The position numbers and the translations under genes are program-made. This document shows, in pieces, positions 9,963-20,200 of a stretch of 64,000 nt of DNA (the stretch's first letter is position 1; the number at the start of each line of letters is the position of its first letter). The stretch is from Taudactylus pleione (Eukaryota; Chordata; Amphibia; Anura; Myobatrachidae): positions 2,170,001 through 2,234,000 of the forward strand of contig JAUIMM010000574.1 of the NCBI GenBank assembly GCA_031769625.1, in the 5' to 3' direction. The notes below the pieces were generated by a model, which saw only the letters and a program-made list of their open reading frames with translations, ran no database searches and had not been told where the DNA came from.

Positions 9963-10856
9963 TATCGATCCTAACTAATCGCTATAATGAAAATAATTGC
10001 TTTCCAAGCTGTTTGTGTTTCCAACGCACAAAAAGTTATATTGTTAAAAGTACAAGTATAACACGCTGTGATCTAGACAATGAGTGCCAAAAGCAAGTAT
10101 AATACAAGGTACAGGCTGATACATACACACGCGCACTGGTCACCAGTCTACAGTCATCAATCCAGAGGTCTGTGGTCATCCAAGGAGAATAGCTGGAGAC
10201 TGGCATCCGTACTCGGGCTATATACCTTACAAAGTTCAGTACAAACAAGGAAACTTCTGTAGGTGTCATGTTTTCATTGGTTCTTGCTCCTGGACATTCT
10301 GTATCGATGCAGGTCATAGGTCAGTTCATATGATGTCATTTTGGGTATGTCCCAGTTCCTCAGATGTTGCTTTGTGTGGTTTTCCCGCCGAAGAACTGGT
10401 TTAAAAAAGACACTACATACAGCTTTACATTCTAACCACTAATTTAATATAGTTCATAACTTGCAGACGCATGATGCAATTTCCTTGTCTATAGAACCGG
10501 AGATCTGCAAATAAACAGTGATTTAGAATGGTACCAAACATGATATGTCTACTAGCTTATGTTTCTTAAATATCATATACATTACATTTCACAACATAAG
10601 TATTCGCTAATAAAACCTCTAATATTAAGCTTAAAGCTTGGGAACCTTTTTATAAGAAATTGAATATGTAAGTATGAGAATATTATATAGTTTTGCTAGT
10701 TTGCATTGTGCGTATGTGTGGGTGTGTGCGCACTCAAGGATGCATGCGCATGCAAAGGTGCATCGTGAATTGCACTGACACAAATCAGATGAGCAGATGA
10801 CCAAATTGTCAGATAACAATTGTATTGCGATCATATACAATTATTCGACTTTGACA
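9963..10856 (-). repeat. 5' LTR of the provirus
   Basis: About 894 bp, the partner of 213-1,108. It starts TGTCAAAG on the minus strand and ends in TA before the spacer and primer site. It differs from the 3' LTR at about 70 positions and lacks a stretch of about 6-8 bp near 10,405 present at about 652-659. Its CCAAT is intact (10,276-10,280). The TATA motif reads TTGTAAGG rather than TTATAAGG, leaving only TATATAG as a TATA candidate. Confidence 0.88.
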
Positions 10857-10860
10857 GATG
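10857..10860. repeat. Target site duplication GATG, right copy
   Basis: This is the second copy of the 4-bp GATG that also lies at 209-212 outside the 3' LTR. The LINE frame resumes here. Confidence 0.8.
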
Positions 10861-11566
10861 TCATCCAACTTAGGCAGAGATTTGCCAATGATTGTCTCAG
10901 CAGCTTTAACTACTCTATCTAAAGAGCTGCGATCAGAACACTTGGAATTCCCATACCACACCATAATAGAATAGAATAAGTCAAAAGACTCTTAATTATG
11001 TAGTGGTAGAAATTCACAAGCATGGCTTTGATAAACCCACTGTTGGATGTCTTTGTAGAAAGAAAAGGCATTACAAATCCTTGCCAACTACAGCTGAATG
11101 TGGGAGGACCATGATAAATTCTTAGTAAAGTTAATGCCTAGAAAGTTAATCCCACTAACAATCTCTACCTTCTCACCATTCAAAAACAATGGCTGTGGGG
11201 TGGTTTTTCTAGATCTTCTAAAATCTTTAACCACCTCCATAGTTTTCTTACTATTTAGCAAGTTGTTATTCTTCCCCCACTTAACAAGCTGCCTCACCTC
11301 CTCCCAATAACTATCCTCGTCTCCCTTGCTAATCAAACCTACAAGCGTAGTGTCATCCGCAAATATTACAATAAAATTGGACATATTTGTAGTACAGTCA
11401 GATGTGTATAATGAATAAAAAAGGGGCTTTAAACACAACTTTGAGGAACTCCTGTGTTCACTACGAGCTCAGATGAGAGAGTAAAACACATCCTAACTGA
11501 CTGTGGATGGTTATTCAGAAAATCTAACAACCAATTATGTATGGGCACATCAAAAGGGATTGGTAT
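10857..11566 (-). mobile_element. Rex1-like LINE, reverse-transcriptase ORF (middle piece)
   Basis: Minus-strand non-LTR retrotransposon ORF2. From 11,555 downward: NWLLDFLNNHPQSVRM, then a V-N-T-G-V-P-Q-S-C-V block (the family normally has G-x-P-Q-G), then IFADDTTLVGLI with the catalytic FADD at about 11,350-11,365, then an N-N-L-L-N-S-K-K-T-M-E segment and VKDFRRSRK. The longest clean frame is 11,438-11,088. Below 11,088 it continues with a stop, a WYGNSKCSDRSSL segment and a KAAETIIGKSLPKLDD segment up to the provirus. The FADDTT...GLI plus DFRR combination is typical of Rex1/CR1-group elements. Several stops and frame changes make it dead. Confidence 0.8.
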
Positions 11567-12159
11567 GAAATACCGCCGGCCACCTGGCTGGCGGTTCGAT
11601 TCCCATCAGCGGCAGCCCGACAGGAGCAGAGTGCGACGCAGCGGAAGCCCGACAGCACTGGAAATCCCGATCGCGGAGAGGTGAGTATTTACTAGCCTAA
11701 CCTAACCCCCCTAACCCTAACCCTCCTTAGGGGTGCCTAACCCTAAATTCCCCCCAAGTGCCTAACCCTAATCCCCCCTCTAAGTGCCTAACCCTAACCA
11801 CCCCCTTCCCCGCTGCCTAAACCTAAGTCCCCCGGGGGGGTGCCTAACCCTAAGTCCCCCCCGGGGGTGCTTAACCCTAACCCTCCCTCCCCCTAGCCTA
11901 ACCCTCCCGGGGGGGTGCCTAACATTAAGTCCCCCCCAGGGGCCCTAAACCTAACCCTCACCCCCGCGGCTGTCCGCTCGCAGCGCCCGGCATCACTACG
12001 ATCGTGATGCCGGGCGCCGGTCTCCCGGCGTCTGGGAAAAGCGGGCGTCTACATCTAGATGCCCGGCATTTCACCCATGCCGGGATAAGACAGTCGTGAA
12101 GCCGGCTGCCGGTATATAGGCAGTCGGCTTCCCGATTGCCTCCCCATCAGGACCATCTA
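11567..12159. mobile_element. GC-rich element with hairpin ends and CCCTAA-like repeats, inserted in the LINE
   Basis: About 590 bp of G+C-rich sequence separates two parts of one LINE reading frame, so it is an insertion. It opens with a hairpin (11,572-11,595, arms ACCGCCGGCCA and TGGCTGGCGGT, one mismatch). A GGTTCGATTCC word inside equals the RNA polymerase III B-box consensus. The middle is the CCTAACCCTAA-rich array. The distal part has a perfect 11-bp hairpin (arms CCCGGCATCAC and GTGATGCCGGG, near 11,976-12,005), a second CCCGGCAT/ATGCCGGG pair near 12,060-12,090, and a GAAGCCG...CGGCTTC hairpin near 12,098-12,132. There is no coding sequence. It could be a SINE or a non-autonomous DNA element. 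Neither a clear A-box nor a target duplication was found. Confidence 0.6.
11689..11965. repeat. Degenerate telomere-like minisatellite
   Basis: GCCTAACCCTAA units alternate with C-rich or CCCCGGGGG spacers at irregular spacing of roughly 25-40 bp. A short run of true CCCTAA repeats is at about 11,707-11,727. It is interstitial and inside a transposable element, so it is not a chromosome end. Confidence 0.75.
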
Positions 12160-12880
12160 TAGGAGCTTAGCAATTAGCACCACTGGTACAACGGTGTTGA
12201 AATTGGAACTATAGTCCACAAACAACAATCTTACATATGAGTCTGTGTTCTCTAAATAACAAAGAACCTTATGATGAACCGTAAGAGCAGCATACTTGGT
12301 AGATCTATTTGACCTATATGTAAACTGGTGAAAGTCAAAACCCACTTGTATGCCACTCCTAAGGTGAACCAAAACAGCTCTTTCAAAGCGCTTCATAAGT
12401 AATGATGTGAGAGTAATTGGGCACTAGTCATTTAGACCGGATACTACTGCAGATTTGGGGACAGGAACAATTGTTTAAAAAGCTTTAAAACATTGCGGAA
12501 TGATACACTGAGCTAGTGAGAGGTGAAAAATTTTGGAAAAAATACCTGCTAGTTATTCAACACACACATGTAAGACTCTACCCGGAAAACAATCCAGACC
12601 TGGCACCTTCCTAGCATTGGTTCTATTTAGGCAAAGCCTGATCTCAGACTCAGATATATTCAAAGGACTATTTGAGAGGGATCACATATTTACTACAGGG
12701 ATCAAACCTAGTATATAATTTTTTAAAACTCATCTGCTAATGGGCCATCATACAGGTATTTATGCCTTTATAATCAGTTAAATGCTAAATCCCTTGCCAC
12801 ATTGACCTCGCATCACCAAATTTCCTAAAGTGACTCTCAATTTTATTTGCCTCTTTAGTCAAACGAATACCCTTTTTTCA
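12160..12880 (-). mobile_element. Rex1-like LINE, N-terminal part of the reverse-transcriptase ORF (right piece)
   Basis: The 12,396-12,157 frame encodes MKRFERAVLVHL, F-T-Y-R-S-N-R-S-T and RLLFVDYSSNFNTVVP, which match the Rex1-group RT order (K-C-F-E-R, Y-R-x-N-R-S-T, L-F-V-D-x-S-S-A-F-N-T). Upstream on the minus strand the frame continues, broken, with AVVSGLND and PITLTSLL near 12,400-12,445 and with KIESHFRKFGDARSMWQG and TDYKG near 12,770-12,845. The element stops at about 12,880 beside the hAT fragment, as expected for a 5'-truncated LINE. The F-V-D catalytic Asp is present, but several stops exist. Confidence 0.8.
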
Positions 12881-12883
12881 GAT

Positions 12884-13603
12884 TTAAACGTACAATTGTA
12901 CAAATTTGTTTACAGTCTTAGCTAGAGTTTCTAAACTTGACAGTAACTTTTTATGAATGTGCTGCAGGTGACGTATAAGGGAGGATTTTCCTAGGTGATT
13001 AAAGTCCTTACCCCTACTTATTACACCTTTACATAATCTACATTTGGCAAGACATTTGTTATCCGGATTTGGATAGAAATATTTCCAGACCAAAGAGGTG
13101 GAATTTTTGGTCTTCTGCCCAGGCATGACCGTGATGGGCTTTTTCATCCCACGGACAACAACTGTCTCCCCTGGTGCCTGATTTAAACAAACCACATCAC
13201 CATCAGAATCCTCCTCGTCAACTTCCTCCTCAGCGCCAGCTACACCACTATCCTCATCCTGTTGTACTTCAACAGTGACATCTTCAATTTGAATATCAGC
13301 ATGTGGACTGTGGGTGCACCTTCCAGCACTTGCAGATAGTGTGCAAATGGGGGAAAGAGCCACCTCTTCCTGTCCAGTGCTGGGAAGGTCAGGCATCACA
13401 ACCGCCACCACACTTGGACTCTCCTTGGGGATTTGTGATATCTTCTTAGAACGGACAGATATTTGCTGTGCTTTTGACAGCTTAACTCATTTCATTTTTC
13501 TAGCAGGAGGAAGGCTTCCATCATCATGTGAAGCTGAACCACTAGTCATGAACATAGGCCAGGACCAAAGCCATTCCTTGTCACTCCATGTCGTAAATGG
13601 CAT
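12884..13603 (-). pseudogene. hAT-type transposase N-terminal region with BED zinc finger, one premature stop
   Basis: One minus-strand frame runs from an ATG at 13,601-13,603 to a stop at 12,884, about 240 codons, with one TGA at 13,487-13,489. ATG codons also occur 18 codons in and just before the TGA. A CGA-to-TGA change would explain the stop. The protein starts with Ser/Ala-rich sequence and has an acidic stretch (E-E-E-V-D-E-E-D-S-D-G-D, about 13,200-13,240). Near its end is a BED-type zinc finger: VWKYF, then C-R-L-C, then H-L-Q-H-I-H (about 12,950-13,075). BED fingers bind DNA and are common at the N-terminus of hAT transposases and of ZBED genes. The catalytic RNase H-like region and the hAT dimerisation domain are absent, because the LINE lies where they would follow. 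Confidence 0.7.
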
Positions 13604-13895
13604 AATGGCAAGTTTACATTTCTCAGACGATTTCAATTAAATTTTTTTTTGGTAATTTTACTGAACTTTGGGCCTGATTCAAACTTCACGTCCTCTCACT
13701 ATACTCTCTAGGGCTGGTGTGAAGACGGCGGGGCGGGAGGCTCGAAATGTGCAAAGTCCAGGTCTCGCGAGAATCCAACACCAGGATGATAACATTTTGC
13801 CTCGTTCTGGGAACCAAGTCTGGCGGGAAAACATGAGCCGAACTCTGTTCTCGGATAGGGTGGGGATTGAATTTTGAAAATCTGAACCCGCTCAT
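13604..13895 (-). other. Probable 5' terminal and promoter region of the hAT element
   Basis: About 290 bp upstream (in element orientation) of the BED frame, CpG-rich compared with its surroundings. Its outer edge near 13,870-13,895 reads CGGGTTCAGATTTTCAAA on the minus strand. A weakly similar inverted word, GGGCCTGATTCAAA, lies at 13,671-13,684 on the plus strand. So 13,671-13,895 may alternatively be an independent short inverted-repeat element. No coding potential beyond overlapping ~70-codon frames without domains. Confidence 0.4.
13763..13772. promoter_or_regulatory. TCTCGCGAGA palindrome
   Basis: A perfect 10-bp palindrome of the kind found in CpG-rich vertebrate promoters. It lies about 160 bp upstream of the first ATG of the BED-finger frame, so it may be part of the transposon's promoter. 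Its use is inferred from position only. Confidence 0.4.
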
Positions 13896-14076
13896 CAATA
13901 ATAAAAACAAAACTCAAGTCACATTAATTAAACAAAATAATGTAAGTTTCATCAGCTGCCAAGTGAAGTATGCATCAGATAGTTAGAAAACAGCACAGTA
14001 ACAATTAAAAATTTATGTAATAAGTAATTTACATATAAGATTAAATTCATGATTTACTTATTACTCCCTGTACAAG
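13896..14076 (+). other. Probable intron sequence upstream of the V2R exon
   Basis: About 180 bp of A/T-rich sequence without an open frame or repeat that I recognise. The last bases (TTACTTATTACTCCC, then TGTACAAG) form a weak pyrimidine tract and an AG acceptor with an unusual A at position -3. Confidence 0.6.
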
Positions 14077-14200
14077 ATTCCAAAATCTCGGTGCAATGAC
14101 AGATGTTCTCCTGGCTACAGAAGAGCTTCTAATGGAGGATTCCATGTCTGCTGCTATGACTGTGTCCCGTGTTCTGAGGGGGAAGTGTCCAATGTTACAG
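14077..14200 (+). CDS. Internal exon of a vomeronasal type 2 receptor-like (class C GPCR) gene, nine-cysteine domain
   Basis: The 124-bp exon encodes 41 residues plus one base. It begins IPKSRCNDRCSPGYRR, contains VCCYDCVPCSEGEVSN, and ends in the first base of a codon likely to be Asp. Six cysteines with C-x3-C, CC-x2-C and C-x2-C spacing match the NCD3G cysteine-rich domain that links the extracellular ligand-binding lobe to the seven-helix bundle in V2R and calcium-sensing receptors. V2R genes have a 124-bp exon at exactly this place, and the P-K-S-x-C start and C-x-E-G-E-x-S-N-x-T end are family signatures. The donor CAG|GTAAGG is near-perfect. The acceptor ends AAG, which is weaker. No stop interrupts the frame. 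Other exons are not in the window: the upstream intron is filled with transposons, the downstream one with satellite. Whether the gene is functional cannot be judged from one exon. Confidence 0.88.
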
Positions 14201-14205
14201 GTAAG

Positions 14206-17200
14206 GTACATGCACAGTCACGACAACTATCACATAATGTACATGCACAGTCACCATAACTATCACATACTGTACATACACAGTCACCACATCTATCACA
14301 TACTGTACATGCACAGTCACCACAACTACCACATACTGTACATACACAGTCACCACAACTACCACATACTGTATATGCACAGTCACCACATCTATCACAC
14401 ACTGTACATGCACAGTCACCACAACTATCATACCTGCGCAGCCACCACATCTATCACATACTGTACATGTACAGTCACCACATCTATCACCTACTGTACA
14501 TGCACAGTCACCACATCTATCACATACTGTACATGCACAGTCACCACAGCTATCACCCACTGTACATGCACAGTCACCACAGCTATCACCTACTGTACAT
14601 GCACAGTCACCACAGCTATCACCTACTGTACATGCACAGTCACCACAGCTATCACATACTGTACATGCACAGTCACCACATCTATCACATACTGTACATG
14701 CACTGTCACCACATCTATAACATACTGTACATGCACAGTCACCATAACTGTCACATACTGTACATGCACAGTCACCACATCTATCACATACTGTACATGC
14801 ACAGTCACCACAGCTATCACATACTGTACATGCACAGTCACCACATCTATCACATACTGTACAAACACAGTCACCACAACTATCACATACTGTACATGCA
14901 CAGTCACCACATCTATCACATACTGTACATGCACAGTCACCACAGCTATCACTTACTGTACATGCACAGGCACCACAACTATCATATACTGTACATGCAC
15001 AGTCACCACAGCTATCACATACTGTACATGCACAGTCACCACAACTATCACATACTGTACCTGCACAGCCACCACATCTATCACATACTGTACATACACA
15101 GTCACCACATCTATCACATACTGTACATGCACAGTCACCACAACTATCACATACTGTACATGTACAGTCACCACATCTATCACCTACAGTACATGCACAG
15201 TCACCACAGCTATCACCTACTGTACATGCACAGTCACCACATCTATCACATACTGTACATGCACAGTCACCACATCTATCACACACTGTACATGCACAGT
15301 CACCACAGCTATCACTTACTGTACATGCACAGTCACCACATCTATCACCTACAGTACATGCACAGTCACCACAGCTATCACCTACTGTACATGCACAGTC
15401 ACCACAGCTATCACATACTGTACATGCACAGTCACCACATCTATCACATACTGTAAATGCACTGTCACCACATCTATAACATACTGTACATGCACAGTCA
15501 CCACAGCTATCACACACTGTACATGCACAGTCACCACAACTATCACATACTGTACCTGCACAGCCACCACATCTATCACATACTGTACATACACAGTCAC
15601 CACAGCTATCACCTACTGTACATGCACAGTCACTACAGCTATCACATACTGTACATGCACAGTCACCACAGCTATCACTTACTGTACATGCACAGTCACC
15701 ACATCTATCACATACTGTACATGCACAGGCACCACAACTATCACATACTGTACATGTACAGTCACCACATCTATAGCCTACAGTACATGCACAGTCACCA
15801 CAGCTATCACCTACTGTACATGCACAGTCACCACATCTATCACATACTGTACATGCACAGTCACCACATCTATCACATACTGTACATGCACAGTCACCAC
15901 ATCTATCACATACTGTACCTGCACAGTCACCACATCTATCACATACTGTACATACACAGTCACCACAGCTATCACTTACTGTACATGCACAGTCACCACA
16001 GCTATCACATACTGTACCTGCGCAGCCACCACATCTATCACCTACTGTACATGCACAGTCACCACATCTATCACATACTGTACATGCGCAGTCACCACAG
16101 CTATCACATACTGTACATGCGCAGTCACCACAGCTATCACTTACTGTACATGCACAGTCACCACAGCTATCACATACTGTACCTGCGCAGCCACCACATC
16201 TATCACATACTGTACCTGCGCAGTCACCACATCTATCACATACTGTACATGCGCAGTCACCACAGCTATCACATACTGTACATGCGCAGTCACCACAGCT
16301 ATCACTTACTGTACATGCGCAGTCACCACATCTATCACATACTGTACATGCACAGTCAAAACATCTATCACATACTGTACATGCACAGTCACCACAGCTA
16401 TCAACTACTGTACATGCACAGTCACCACAGCTATCACACACTTTACCTGCACAGTCACCACATCTATCACATACTGTACATGTACAGTCACCACATCTAT
16501 CACCTACAGTACATGCACAGTCACCACAGCTATCACCTACTGTACATGCACAGTCACCACAGCTATCACATACTGTACATGCACAGTCACCAAATCTATC
16601 ACATACTGTACATGCACAGACACCACAGCTATCACATACTGTACATACACAGTCACCGCATCTATCACCTACTGTACTTGCACAGTCACCACAACTATCA
16701 CCTACTGTACATGCTCAGTCACCACAACTATAACATACTGTACATGCACAGTCACCACATCTATCACATACTGTATATGCACAGTCACCACATCTATCAC
16801 ATACTGTACATGCACAGTCACCACTGCTATCACATACTGTACCTGCACAGTTACCACATCTATCACATACTGTACATGCACAGTCACCACATGTATCACA
16901 TACTGTACATGCACAGTCACCACACCTATCACATACTGTACCTGCACAGTTACCACATCTATCACATACTGTACATGCACAGTCACCACACGTATCACAT
17001 ACTGTATATGCACAGTCACCACACCTATCACATACTGTACATGCACAGTCACCACATCTATCACATACTGTACATGCACAGTCACCACATCTATCACATA
17101 CTGTACATGCACAGTCACCACATCTATCACATACTGTACATGCACAGTCACCACATCTATCACATACTGTACATGCACAGTCACCACACCTATCACCTAC

Positions 17201-20200
17201 TGTACATGCACAGTCACCACATCTATCACCTACTGTACATGCACAGTCACCACACCTATCACATACTGTACATGCACAGTCACCACACCTATCACATACT
17301 GTACCTACACAGTCACCACATCTATGACATACTGTACCTGCACAGTCACCACATCTATGACATACTGTACATGCACAGTCAACACATCTATCACATACTG
17401 TACATGCACAGTCACCACATCTATCACACACTGTACATGCACAGTCACCACAGCTATCACTTACTGTACATGCACAGTCACCACAGCTATCACACACTGT
17501 ACATGCACAGTCACCACAGCTATCACACACTGTACATACACAGTCACCACATCTATCACATACTGTACCTGCACAGCCACCACATCTATCACATACTGTA
17601 CATGCAGAGTCACCACAGCTATCACATACTGTACCTGCACAGCCACCACATCTATCACATACTGTACATGAACAGTCAACACATCTATCACATACTGCAC
17701 ATGTACAGTCACCACAGCTATCACATACTGCACATGCACAGTCAACACATCTATCACATACTGTACATGCACAGTCACCACATCTATCACTTACTGTACA
17801 TGCACAGTCACCACAGCTATCACACACTGTACATGCACAGTCACCACAGCTATCACACACTGTACATGCACAGTCACCACATCTATCACATACTGTACCT
17901 GCACAGCCACCACATCTATCACATACTGTACATGCAGAGTCACCACAGCTATCACATACTGTACATGCACAGCCACCACATCTATCACATACTGTACATG
18001 CACAGTCACCACAGCTATCACTTACTGTACCTGCACAGTCGTCACATCTATCACATACTGTACATGCACAGTCACCACTTCTATCACATACTTTACATGC
18101 ACAGTCACCACATCTATCACATACTGTACCTGCACAGCCACCACATCTATCACATACTGTAAATGCACAGTCACCACAGCTATCACTTACTGTACATGCA
18201 CAGTCACCACATCTATCACATACTGTACCTGCACAGTCACCACATCTATCACATACTGTACATACACAGTCACCACAGCTATCACTTACTGTACATGCAC
18301 AGTCACCACAGCTATCACATACTGTACCTGCGCAGCCACCACATCTATCACCTACTGTACATGCGCAGTCACCACAGCTATCACATACTGTACATGCGCA
18401 GTCACCACAGCTATCACTTACTGTACATGCACAGTCACCACAGCTATCACATACTGTACCTGCGCAGCCACCACATCTATCACATACTGTACCTGCGCAG
18501 TCACCACATCTATCACATACTGTACATGCGCAGTCACCACAGCTATCACATACTGTACATGCGCAGTCACCACAGCTATCACATACTGTACATGCACAGT
18601 CACCACATCTATCACATACTGTACATGCACAGTCAAAACATCTATCACATACTGTACATGCACAGTCACCACAGCTATCAACTACTGTACATGCACAGTC
18701 ACCACAGCTATCACACAGTTTACCTGCACAGTCACCACATCTATCACATACTGTACATGTACAGTCACCACATCTATCACCTACAGTACATGCACAGTCA
18801 CCACAGCTATCACCTACTGTACATGCACAGTCACCACAGCTATCACATACTGTACATGCACAGTCACCAAATCTATCACATACTGTACATGCACAGACAC
18901 CACAGCTATCACATACTGTACATACACAGTCACCGCATCTATCACCTACTGTACTTGCACAGTCACCACAACTATCACCTACTGTACATGCTCAGTCACC
19001 ACAACTATAACATACTGTACATGCACAGTCACCACATCTATCACATACTGTACATGCACAGTCACCACTGCTATCACATACTGTACCTGCACAGTTACCA
19101 CATCTATCACATACTGTACATGCACAGTCACCACACGTATCACATACTGTACATGCACAGTCACCACACCTATCACATACTGTACCTGCACAGTTACCAC
19201 ATCTATCACATACTGTACATGCACAGTCACCACACGTATCACATACTGTACATGCACAGTCACCACACCTATCACATACTGTACATGCACAGTCACCACA
19301 TCTATCACATACTGTACATGCACAGTCACCACATGTATCACATACTGTACATGCACAATCATCACATCTATCACATACTGTACATGCACAGTCACCACAT
19401 CTATCATATACTGTACATGCACAGTCACCACACCTATCACATACTGTACATGCACAGTCACCACATCTATCACCTACTGTACATGCACAGTCACCACACC
19501 TATCACATACTGTACATGCACAGTCACCACACCTATCAAATACTGTACATACACAGTCACCACATCTATCACATACTGTACCTGCACAGTCACCACATCT
19601 ATGACATACTGTACATGCACAGTCAACACATCTATCACATACTGTACATGCACAGTCACCACATCTATCACATACTGTACATGCACAGTCACCACAGCTA
19701 TCACACACTGTACATGCACAGTCACCACAGCTATCACTTACTGTACATGCACAGTCACCACAGCTATCACACACTGTACATGCACAGTCACCACAGCTAT
19801 CACACACTGTACCTGCACAGCCACCACATCTATCACATACTGTACATGCAGAGTCACCACAGCTATCACACACTGTACATACACAGTCACCACATCTATC
19901 ACATACTGTACCTGCACAGCCACCACATCTATCACATACTGTACCTGCAGAGTCACCACAGCTATCACATACTGTACCTGCACAGCCACCACATCTATCA
20001 CATACTGTACATGAACAGTCAACACATCTATCACATACTGCACATGTACAGTCACCACAGCTATCACATACTGCACATGCACAGTCAACACATCTATCAC
20101 ATACTGTACATGCACAGTCACCACATCTATCACTTACTGTACATGCACAGTCACCACAGCTATCACACACTGTACATGCACAGTCACCACAGCTATCACA

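Larger units (their letters stand above)
213..10856 (-). mobile_element. Endogenous retrovirus, class I (gamma/epsilon-like), degraded full-length provirus on the minus strand
   Basis: A 10.6-kb provirus in the order 5' LTR (9,963-10,856), primer binding site, long leader, gag, pro, pol (RT, RNase H, integrase), env, 3' LTR (213-1,108). It is flanked by a GATG duplication and sits inside a Rex1-like LINE. Class I is suggested by the 4-bp duplication, the partly proline-type primer binding site with a 2-nt spacer after the LTR, a single Cys-His knuckle in gag, and an integrase C-terminal WEGPY module as in gammaretroviruses. Every gene carries stops and frameshifts, so it is not coding-competent. 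The leader of about 1.7 kb is unusually long, partly because a ~550-bp foldback element lies in it. Closest relative and age are unknown. Confidence 0.9.

Noticed and set aside
11590..11605. tRNA gene suggested by GGTTCGATTCC
   Set aside because: The flanking bases do not form a T-arm stem and no acceptor or anticodon arm fits. Only the B-box word is present.
11689..11965. True telomere or chromosome end
   Set aside because: CCCTAA runs are short, degenerate and enclosed by an element inserted in a LINE, with sequence continuing on both sides.
13668..13917. Short overlapping frames of about 70 codons at the hAT 5' region
   Set aside because: They are frames in a CpG-rich stretch on both strands, with no domain.
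14096..14230. Coding start at 14,096 with the frame continuing into the satellite
   Set aside because: It is in a different frame from the V2R exon and passes through a strong splice donor. The exon frame explains the non-repeat part.
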